From IMG/VR virus record IMGVR_UViG_3300008113_000391, positions 1 through 23,485 of that record: a DNA stretch of 23,485 nucleotides. One strand, given 5' to 3'. The notes below the pieces were generated by a model. That model ran no database searches. It had not been told where the DNA came from and saw only the letters and a program-made list of their open reading frames with translations. Position 1 is the first letter of the stretch. Every line of letters starts with the position of its first letter. A program made the position numbers and the translations under genes. Positions 6,577 to 12,350 of this stretch are shown here, piece by piece. The stretch is from a virus.

Positions 6577-6867
6577 ATGAAGTACGAGTTCCTCGACTCC
6601 GATGGAAATGTGGTTGAAATCACCATGATGATGCGTGACGCGCCTTCCATCGGCAGTATTATCACACACGAAGGGCGAACCCTGACCCGAATCGCCAGCA
6701 CTCCGCAAGTGGATCCGGGTACGAATCGCAGTCAGTATCCCTATGTCAGCACGGCGCTTCCGCGCAGGCTGGAGGGGTGCAAGACGAACCGACAGGGAAA
6801 GCCCGTCATCATGTCGAAGCGCCATGAACGCGAAGTCATGGCGCGGCACGGTTTCGAAAAGGACTGA
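6577..6867 (+). CDS. Small FmdB-like protein lacking the zinc cysteines, 96 aa
   Basis: The opening MKYEFLDSDGNVVEI has the rhythm of FmdB-type zinc ribbons (YEYxCxxCG), but the cysteine positions are filled by other residues. The only cysteine is Cys68. The C-terminal block (about 65-96), with GCKTNRQGKPVIMSKRHEREVMARHGF, resembles conserved tails I recall from proteins encoded next to phage portal genes. The ribbon may therefore be degenerate or no longer bind zinc. It begins one base after the portal stop and ends one base before the scaffold start. Function is unknown; the family link is tentative. Confidence 0.65.
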   Translation: MKYEFLDSDGNVVEITMMMRDAPSIGSIITHEGRTLTRIASTPQVDPGTNRSQYPYVSTALPRRLEGCKTNRQGKPVIMSKRHEREVMARHGFEKD

Positions 6868-6868
6868 A

Positions 6869-7726
6869 ATGTCAGAACCCGAAGTACCAGCCAAGCCTGT
6901 CGATGAGACACCGAATCCGGTGCAGCAACTCGCTGCGGAAGCCGCCATTGATGCGGACAACTCCGAAAGCGAGGACGCTGTCCTTGATCGTCTCCTCGGC
7001 ATCGACGAACCCGCGCCACGGCGGGTTGATCGCACGCCTGAACCGTCTGCTCCAGCGAACGACCCCGACTTCGATCGGGCGCTGAAGGCATTGCAGCGGG
7101 ATGGCGTTCCGGCCGAGATCATCGACTCCATCCGCTCCGATCCTTCCAAGGTGAAGGACTGGGGGCTGAAGGCGGCGAAGAGGCAGGCCGATGTGGATTC
7201 GTTCGGAGCCAAGAAGGCGAAGGCCGAGGAGGCTCCGAAGACTTCACCTAAGAACTCTTCGAACAGCGATGACGGAGAAGCAGATGCGGATCCGCTGTCG
7301 CAGTTCGGGGAAATCTTCGGCGACGAGGCCGCAAAGCCCCTGCGCACCATCACCGACCGTCTTCGCTCCGAGTTCGAAGAGAAGACCAAGGCGATGGAGG
7401 TGAAGTACGAGACCCGCAGCGCCTACGAGCGTCTCGCGCCGATGTACGGGAAGAACGCCCCGACCATCGACGAGATCACAAAGGTGGCAGCGCAGATCGG
7501 GCGCGAGAATCCCGGTCAGTTCGAATCCATCTCGGACATCGTCCAAGAGGCGTTCCGAATGAGGGCAGGCGAGCCGAAGCGACCTGATCCGAGGAACTCC
7601 GCGCGTCCGACCGTGGGCCAGCCGCCTGCGCGTCAGACCCGCGAAGTCGATCGCGAGGACGCGGTTCTCGACATCCTGCTTTCGGGCGGCACGCGCGCGG
7701 ACGCGCTCCGAATCCTTTCACGCTAA
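6869..7726 (+). CDS. Putative capsid scaffolding protein, 285 aa
   Basis: This assignment rests on position, directly before the major capsid gene and after portal, and on composition. The first about 75 residues are acidic and Pro/Glu/Asp-rich. The centre is helical and charged, for example around DRLRSEFEEKTKAMEVKYET. The C-terminal end is short, helical and basic at its tip (TRADALRILSR), as in scaffolds that touch coat protein with their C terminus. An EDAVLD-LL motif occurs at both ends (residues 35-43 and 263-271). The frame continues upstream of ATG 6869, but that part overlaps the 96 aa gene as a shadow. No protease motif is seen. A capsid-assembly chaperone is the best reading. Confidence 0.7.
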   Translation: MSEPEVPAKPVDETPNPVQQLAAEAAIDADNSESEDAVLDRLLGIDEPAPRRVDRTPEPSAPANDPDFDRALKALQRDGVPAEIIDSIRSDPSKVKDWGLKAAKRQADVDSFGAKKAKAEEAPKTSPKNSSNSDDGEADADPLSQFGEIFGDEAAKPLRTITDRLRSEFEEKTKAMEVKYETRSAYERLAPMYGKNAPTIDEITKVAAQIGRENPGQFESISDIVQEAFRMRAGEPKRPDPRNSARPTVGQPPARQTREVDREDAVLDILLSGGTRADALRILSR

Positions 7727-7741
7727 CACAGAGAGGGCATC

Positions 7742-9067
7742 ATGCCTGCAATCACGACCTTCAACGACTTCATGACCACGACCGGGCCGTCGTACCTGAC
7801 GAGCGCCGATCAGGTCATCAACGAGGCTGTCAAGAACACCTACGCCTTCAGCCGCCTCCTGAAGGGCAAGTCCCGCGAGCAGACCATTCAGGGTGGAACC
7901 GAGATCCGCGATGTCATCATGTTCGATGACTCGCGCACCTACGACCACTACCAGCCGAACGACACCTTCGTGTGGCGCAACCCGCAGGTCACCGACTATG
8001 TGCGCGCCCCGTGGCGCTTCCACATCGACCACATGTCGTGGACTGACGCGGAGGTCGAACTCAACACGGGCGAGACCGCTGCCAGCACCAAGGTCGCCTA
8101 CAAGCGGCTGAAGCGCATCAAGGAACAGCGGATGTGGACTTCGATGCTCAACGGATTCGAAGAGGATCTGTGGGCCGTCCCGTCCGTCTCCGGCATGGAG
8201 AGCGACAGCGGCAAGTTGCCGTACTCGCTCCCGTACTTCCTCACCGAGATTTCGCAGAACTTCGGCGGCGCTCTCGGTCACCGTGGCACGGCCCCGTACA
8301 TCGGAACGACCAATGCTTCGACTACCGTCATGCGCATCTCTCCGTTCACGGAGAACCGCTGGACGAACATCGTCGAGATTTACAACAGCCGAGCCTCGGC
8401 GCTCACCCCGGTCGGGACGAACTGGAGCGACATCAACGCTACTGCGCTGACTGCCGACACGGTCTATGCGCAGGGAACCACGCATACTCCGGCGTTCAGC
8501 AACCTCTTCAACGCGATGGATGTCATGTTCATGCGCCTGAAGTACGAGGCTCCCTCGACCCGTCAGCAGTACTTTGAGAACGACAACCTCAATCGGCAGA
8601 TGATCCTCACCAGCCGACAGGGCGTTCAGAACTACCGCAACGCGCTGCGTCTCTCCAACGACACCCTCGTCTCGTATCAGGATGCTTCCTACAGCAGCCC
8701 TGCCTACGCAGGCATCGATGTCACCTACTGCTCCGACCTCGACACGGCTGCCATCTACCCGGCCAGCGGAAGCCCAGTCACGCAGACGATTGGTGGCTAC
8801 AACGGCGTTACTGGTGCGAACGGCGTGTTCACGAACTTCGGAACCGAGTTGGGTGCGAACACGATTGTCCGCGCTCCTCGCTACTACTTCGTCAACGGCA
8901 ACTACCTCACGCCGATCTTCCACGCTCGGCGCTACTTCAAGCAGCACGAGGTTCTCCGTCACCCGAACCAGCCGTTCACCTATGTCCAGCCCGTGGACTG
9001 CTGGTCGAACCTGTTCTGCAACAGCCGCCAGCGTCATGGCGTTGTTGTGCCTCTCACCGTTGCCTGA
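7742..9067 (+). CDS. Major capsid protein, 441 aa
   Basis: The main coat subunit, presumably HK97-fold, forms the icosahedral head. The call rests on place (portal, scaffold, then this), size, even composition, and a sequence style I recognise from coat proteins of short-tailed phages. Examples are an N-terminal helix with SADQVINEAVKNTYAFSRLL, then GGTEIRDVIMFDDSRTYDHY, and a C-terminal YFVNGNYLTPIFHARRYFKQH. There is no sign of a cleaved propeptide or fused protease. GAGAGGG about five bases before ATG 7742 is the ribosome site. Only 15 bases separate it from the scaffold gene. Confidence 0.85.
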   Translation: MPAITTFNDFMTTTGPSYLTSADQVINEAVKNTYAFSRLLKGKSREQTIQGGTEIRDVIMFDDSRTYDHYQPNDTFVWRNPQVTDYVRAPWRFHIDHMSWTDAEVELNTGETAASTKVAYKRLKRIKEQRMWTSMLNGFEEDLWAVPSVSGMESDSGKLPYSLPYFLTEISQNFGGALGHRGTAPYIGTTNASTTVMRISPFTENRWTNIVEIYNSRASALTPVGTNWSDINATALTADTVYAQGTTHTPAFSNLFNAMDVMFMRLKYEAPSTRQQYFENDNLNRQMILTSRQGVQNYRNALRLSNDTLVSYQDASYSSPAYAGIDVTYCSDLDTAAIYPASGSPVTQTIGGYNGVTGANGVFTNFGTELGANTIVRAPRYYFVNGNYLTPIFHARRYFKQHEVLRHPNQPFTYVQPVDCWSNLFCNSRQRHGVVVPLTVA

Positions 9068-9071
9068 TCCC

Positions 9072-9080
9072 AAAGGAGGG
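9072..9080 (+). promoter_or_regulatory. Strong ribosome binding site of the decoration-type gene
   Basis: AAAGGAGGG lies eight bases before ATG 9089 in a 21-base gap after the capsid gene. It is among the strongest Shine-Dalgarno sites in the window and fits high expression of an abundant virion protein. Confidence 0.7.
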
Positions 9081-9088
9081 ACACACAC

Positions 9089-9574
9089 ATGATCGCAGGA
9101 ATCATCGCCCCGACTGGAAACCTCGCTGCGGCCACGCCGCATCAGGTCATCGTCCAGCCCATTGCTGGTGTCGCCGTTACCGTTGGCGACATCGTCATGT
9201 TCGATTTTCCCGGTAACAACACCACCTACACCGACACCGCCACCTACGACGATCTCGACAACAAGAAGAACCCCTTCAATGTTGTCGTTCTCTCGACGGC
9301 CGCGCTCGGTGAGGGTGGCATCTACGGCGTTGTCACCGAGGCTGCCGCTGCTGGTTCTCGATGCCGTGTCTGCATCGCAGGCATGGTGACGGCAAAGGTC
9401 ACCGGAACCGCTACGATCGGCGCTACCGTCCTCACGCCCGGAGCGGGAGTCCTTGTTCCAGCCGTTACGCTGGTTGGAACCGGAGTCGCTCTTGCGCTGG
9501 AAACGAACTCTTCAGGCCCGAATCTCCGTCGTGTTCTGTTCAACGGTTTGTCGTTCGGCTCGCAGGGCGCGTGA
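9089..9574 (+). CDS. Putative head decoration protein, 161 aa
   Basis: A Val/Thr/Ala/Gly-rich protein, expected to be mainly beta structure. Its strands resemble small beta-barrel decoration or cement proteins that follow coat genes, for example VGDIVMFDF and later GIYGVVTEAAAAGSRCRV and ATIGATVLTPGAGVL. Such proteins bind the outside of the mature head in many copies. The strong ribosome site and the location between coat gene and hairpin suggest an abundant structural component. Two closely spaced cysteines (SRCRVC) could form a disulphide or bind metal, which is not established. I cannot name the family. Confidence 0.65.
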   Translation: MIAGIIAPTGNLAAATPHQVIVQPIAGVAVTVGDIVMFDFPGNNTTYTDTATYDDLDNKKNPFNVVVLSTAALGEGGIYGVVTEAAAAGSRCRVCIAGMVTAKVTGTATIGATVLTPGAGVLVPAVTLVGTGVALALETNSSGPNLRRVLFNGLSFGSQGA

Positions 9575-9589
9575 CCTAAAACCTACTAC

Positions 9590-9619
9590 CGGGTGGCCGT
9601 GGGAAACCACGGCCACCCG
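9590..9619 (+). terminator. Perfect 13-bp hairpin with GAAA loop between capsid and tail genes
   Basis: Bases 9590-9602 and 9607-9619 are perfectly complementary (outer C-G pair, then GGGTGGCCGTGG against CCACGGCCACCC) with a GAAA tetraloop at 9603-9606. It starts 15 bases after the decoration gene stop. No U-run follows, so it is not a textbook intrinsic terminator. It may act as a partial terminator, an mRNA 3' stabiliser or a processing site. It ends five bases before the next start codon and fills the space where that gene's ribosome site would lie. Confidence 0.6.
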
Positions 9620-9624
9620 CTTCC

Positions 9625-10395
9625 ATGCTTACCTACGGTGGCCTTCGCCAGCACATCCTCCTCGCGCTCGGCGGCCAACCGTCGATCGTCAGCGGTGTCA
9701 CGCAGAACCAGCGCATCGCCGAGATCGTCAATCAGGCTGGGAACTACCTGTTCTCCAAGCAATGGCGGTTCCGTGAGCGCACGGGCCGTCCTGTCTCGCT
9801 GGTAGCCAATCAGAACTGGGCGGCAATGCCCGGTGATGCCGAGGAGATCATCAGCCTCGTCACGAAGGCTGGACTAGGCTGGCGCGTCGAACTCACGAGT
9901 CCCGAGCAGATCGAACTGTTCCGCAACAGCATGGCCCCAGCGTTGCTGGACAGCGTCTACTACGCGGCTCTCTCCCGACCGTGGGCGCAGGCAGACAATG
10001 TGACCCCTCTTGTGGCCGGGACTGCGTTTCCTGCCCCACGGCTCGATATCTACCCCACTCCGCAGGCAACCACGAACGATGCCATCATCATGCGCTACCG
10101 CGCGGGATGGACGGCCGTCTCGGGCGAGACGAATGCGGTCACCCCCGACACCTACATCATCCCTGTTCCTCCGTATGTCGAGGCTCTCCTGATCGCCTAC
10201 TGCCGCGCCTTCGCCGTTGCCTACGAAGACGAAGGGCTGGCCGCGCGGCTGATCGAGATCGACAACGGCCCCATTTGGAACGCGGCCGCCATCAAGGATG
10301 GCATTGCACAGAGGGACTACGGTCGCCTGAATCCCGTCCGGTCAGGCGCGTTTGTCTCCGACCCAGTCAGGTATCGCAGGGGATTCGTGCAATGA
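9625..10395 (+). CDS. Putative head-tail adaptor protein, 256 aa
   Basis: The opening (MLTYGGLRQHILLALGGQP, then NQRIAEIVNQAGNYLF and KQWRFRER) is the pattern I associate with adaptor or tail-tubular A-type proteins of short-tailed phages. These bind the portal from below and nucleate the tail. The second half contains a Pro- and aromatic-rich part with IIMRYRAGWTAVSGETNAVTPDTY and a helical C terminus. It is somewhat longer than T7 gp11. The first possible in-frame start is ATG 9625; no Shine-Dalgarno is present because the 13-bp hairpin abuts it. The stop overlaps the next start (ATGA). Confidence 0.65.
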   Translation: MLTYGGLRQHILLALGGQPSIVSGVTQNQRIAEIVNQAGNYLFSKQWRFRERTGRPVSLVANQNWAAMPGDAEEIISLVTKAGLGWRVELTSPEQIELFRNSMAPALLDSVYYAALSRPWAQADNVTPLVAGTAFPAPRLDIYPTPQATTNDAIIMRYRAGWTAVSGETNAVTPDTYIIPVPPYVEALLIAYCRAFAVAYEDEGLAARLIEIDNGPIWNAAAIKDGIAQRDYGRLNPVRSGAFVSDPVRYRRGFVQ

Positions 10396-10661
10396 CGGAA
10401 GACAGCAAGAAGAACTCTCAACTTGTGGCATCGTGGGCGCAGTTCGTCGCGATCTGCATCGGCATCGGCACGGTTCTGATGCAGATGGGCCGCAAGGATC
10501 AGCAGTTGGCTACCACCAGCGAGCAGGTCAAGGAGTTGAGCAGCATCGTCTCCGATCTCGCGAAGGCGCAGGTCGGCTTCACACTCACGGACAAGCAGAC
10601 CGAAGAGCGTCTGCGCGACCTAGCCGCACGGCTGGATCGTCTTGAAAGGAGCAAGTCTTGA
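10392..10661 (+). CDS. Small membrane protein with coiled coil (inner-spanin-like topology), 89 aa
   Basis: One membrane segment spans about residues 14-32 (rich in Val, Ile, Ala and Gly, around FVAICIGIGTVLMQM). It is followed by a charged heptad-like region to the C terminus (EQVKELSSIVSDLAKAQ and ERLRDLAARLDRLERSKS). A single N-terminal anchor with a long coiled-coil tail is the shape of inner-membrane spanins, and a holin-like gene and a lipoprotein gene follow. No sequence family is recognised, so the role is inferred from topology and neighbours. ATG 10392 overlaps the previous stop; the frame is open upstream only as a shadow of the adaptor gene. Confidence 0.65.
   Translation: MTEDSKKNSQLVASWAQFVAICIGIGTVLMQMGRKDQQLATTSEQVKELSSIVSDLAKAQVGFTLTDKQTEERLRDLAARLDRLERSKS
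10646..10651 (+). promoter_or_regulatory. Ribosome binding site for a TTG-started gene
   Basis: AAGGAG lies six bases before TTG 10658, inside the end of the preceding coding region. It supports TTG as the genuine start. Confidence 0.65.
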
Positions 10662-10867
10662 CCGAGTTCATCCCATCGTGGCGCACCACGGTTGCAGGCA
10701 TTGGCGCGATGCTCGTCGCCATCGGCGGCGCGCTTTCCGCGACCTTCGACAACGACCCTGCGACCACGGCTGACTGGGCCGCCGTCATCGCCGCCTGCAT
10801 CGCCGGGTTTGGCCTGATCTTCGCGAGAGACAACAAGGTCAGCAGCGAACAGGCCGGAGCCAAGTGA
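10658..10867 (+). CDS. Holin-like small membrane protein, 69 aa
   Basis: Two hydrophobic segments are visible: about residues 11-29 (VAGIGAMLVAIGGALSAT) and about 40-56 (WAAVIAACIAGFGLIFA). A short loop with acidic residues separates them, and a hydrophilic tail ends RDNKVSSEQAGAK. Size and topology fit a class II-type holin, but small two-helix phage membrane proteins have other roles too. It starts with TTG, which overlaps the previous stop (TTGA) and has AAGGAG at proper spacing. The weak start codon would keep its level low, as is common for lysis-timing proteins. No endolysin gene is visible in the window. Confidence 0.65.
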   Translation: MTEFIPSWRTTVAGIGAMLVAIGGALSATFDNDPATTADWAAVIAACIAGFGLIFARDNKVSSEQAGAK

Positions 10868-10871
10868 TGCC

Positions 10872-11099
10872 ATGCTCGACAGGATCATCGCGACCATCGC
10901 CCTCGGCCTCCTGTCGTACCTTGAAAAGCGCATGGAGCGTGGCTCCGTGGCGGTCGATGCTGATGTGGATCGTGATCGCCTTCGTCGTGGCGGCGCTCGC
11001 ATTCGCGAGTGGCTGCGGAAGCAGGGCGGTGTTCATCCCCGATCAGAGTCCCGTGAGGCTGGGGCCGGGAGTGAAGGGAAGGGTGTGGATGCTGGTTGA
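10872..11099 (+). CDS. Small protein overlapping the lipoprotein gene out of frame, 75 aa
   Basis: The N terminus is a short hydrophobic helix (MLDRIIATIALGLLSYLEKR). Then comes a charged part with RGSVAVDADVDRDRLRRGG and ARIREWLRKQ, and a low-complexity tail. I recall the VAVDAD-D-DRLRR-G-RI-EWLR pattern from other phage small proteins near lysis genes, without a known function. Its second half (from 10957) is also read in the +1 frame as the lipoprotein, an arrangement like nested Rz/Rz1 spanin pairs. The start ATG 10872 follows the holin-like stop by four bases. The tail after about residue 52 probably reflects the constraint of the other frame. Confidence 0.65.
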   Translation: MLDRIIATIALGLLSYLEKRMERGSVAVDADVDRDRLRRGGARIREWLRKQGGVHPRSESREAGAGSEGKGVDAG

Positions 11100-11190
11100 C
11101 GGGCAATGGACGCTGTCCAGCAACAGCATCGAGTTGCCCGAGGGCATGTACATCGTGCCTCCGAGGTTCGTCGAGGAAGGTGAGCCATGA
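10957..11190 (+). CDS. Small lipoprotein, candidate outer-membrane spanin, 77 aa
   Basis: A signal of about 19 residues (MLMWIVIAFVVAALAFASG) ends in a lipobox-like ASGC with the acceptor Cys20. The mature part of about 58 residues begins CGSRAVFIPDQSPVRLGPG and continues GRVWMLVDGQWTLSSNSIELPEGMY. I recognise this CGSRAVF-P...PVRL...G-YIVP style from phage lysis-region lipoproteins. A small lipoprotein nested in its neighbour and next to a holin-like gene is typical of o-spanins (Rz1-like), which help disrupt the outer membrane of diderm hosts. The frame is open upstream to 10864, but ATG 10957 puts the signal peptide at the N terminus. The stop overlaps the next start (ATGA). Confidence 0.7.
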   Translation: MLMWIVIAFVVAALAFASGCGSRAVFIPDQSPVRLGPGVKGRVWMLVDGQWTLSSNSIELPEGMYIVPPRFVEEGEP

Positions 11191-12350
11191 CTGCGAAGAT
11201 CCAAGTACGCCGAGACACGACCGCCAACTGGAACGCCGGAACACCTCCGACCCTCGATGTCGGCGAGATCGGCCTCGACACCGATCTGAAGCAGATCAAG
11301 ATCGGCGACAACACCAACAACTGGACGGCGTTGCCGTGGCTTGGCGGGACGCTCCCGTACTTCTCGTCTCCAGCAGGAGACATCGATGCAGCGACCAACC
11401 GTGTCGCTGGCGTGTACCGTTGGGCTGGCATTGCATCGATCACCAGCGGTACGGTTCCTGCTGCCCCGATCGACATCAAGACCGCTGACGGCGGCATCAA
11501 CATGCTCGTGCTGAAGTTCGGCACGACCGTGATGCAGCATCTTTGGACTGATGGTGATGGAACCGTCACCCCGAAGTCGTACACGCGAGTGTGGGACGGC
11601 GATGTCTCTGCGTGGCGCGCGTGGGTTCCGCAGAACATTTGGGGAATCAGCGCGACCGAAGGCGTTGATGTCGTGGCGAAGAAGATCACGCTGAAGGACA
11701 CGACAACCGGGCTTGTGGTCGATGGCGCTTCGACGCTGACCGGAGCGTCTACTCACGGAGGCGTTGCCTCTTTCATCGCCGGAACCGCAGCCGCACCCGC
11801 GATCACCACGACAGGCGACACCAACACGGGCATCGCGTTCACGGCCGCAGACACCGTCGTTGTTGCTACCGGGGGAAATGCCGCGATTACCGTTGGCCCG
11901 TCGCAAGGGGTCACGATGGCTGCGAATGCCACCGTGACGGGAAACCTCACGGTGTCAGGTCAGATGGCTGCAAACCTGAACATGGGTTCGAACAGGATCA
12001 CCAATCTTGCGAATCCCACGGCAGCGCAGGACGCGGTCACGCGATCGTTTTTGGATACCGCGCGAATCGGACAGGTTGTCTTCGTCACATTCTCTACGAG
12101 CGGAATCCCAAGAACAGAGCAGATTGGTACATCGTTCTCTGCTTCTCCAACCGTGTTCACCAACCCTTCTTCGGGAATCGCAAACATCAGGTGTACCGCC
12201 GGACAGGTCTACCGTGGATTGTTCGTGAGTGCAGGAGGAAGTCCGCAGGCGATCATCGTTGATCAAACGGGAACTGCCGCCGATGCAACGCAGGGCGCTC
12301 TCCAAGTCCCCGGAAACCCGTTTGCATTTGACCTCATTCGAATCACTTGA
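11187..12350 (+). CDS. Tail fibre protein, 387 aa
   Basis: Residues 1-54 (AKIQVRRDTTANWNAG, then VGEIGLDTDLKQIKIGD) match the N-terminal virion-attachment pattern of fibres such as the Mtd_N domain. Residues about 75-150 resemble a pyocin-knob-like module (GVYRWAGI, then WDGDVSAWRAWVPQ). Next is a Thr/Ala/Gly-rich shaft. A classic fibre repeat block follows at about 269-290 (NRITNLANPTAAQDAVTRSF). The last about 97 residues form a unique tip, presumably the receptor-binding end, with Cys-containing RCTAGQVYRGLF. Codon use becomes less GC-biased in this tip, as expected for a swapped module. The start has AGGAAGG upstream and overlaps the lipoprotein stop. Confidence 0.82.
   Translation: MTAKIQVRRDTTANWNAGTPPTLDVGEIGLDTDLKQIKIGDNTNNWTALPWLGGTLPYFSSPAGDIDAATNRVAGVYRWAGIASITSGTVPAAPIDIKTADGGINMLVLKFGTTVMQHLWTDGDGTVTPKSYTRVWDGDVSAWRAWVPQNIWGISATEGVDVVAKKITLKDTTTGLVVDGASTLTGASTHGGVASFIAGTAAAPAITTTGDTNTGIAFTAADTVVVATGGNAAITVGPSQGVTMAANATVTGNLTVSGQMAANLNMGSNRITNLANPTAAQDAVTRSFLDTARIGQVVFVTFSTSGIPRTEQIGTSFSASPTVFTNPSSGIANIRCTAGQVYRGLFVSAGGSPQAIIVDQTGTAADATQGALQVPGNPFAFDLIRIT

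Noticed and set aside
7718-9142. 474-codon open frame on the - strand over the capsid gene
   Set aside because: It is antisense to the major capsid gene and ends inside the scaffold stop. It is the usual mirror frame of a highly biased GC-rich gene.
11187-12350. Possible diversity-generating retroelement target, because the fibre N terminus resembles Mtd
   Set aside because: No reverse transcriptase, template repeat or C-type-lectin-like variable end is visible in the window; only the attachment domain is similar.
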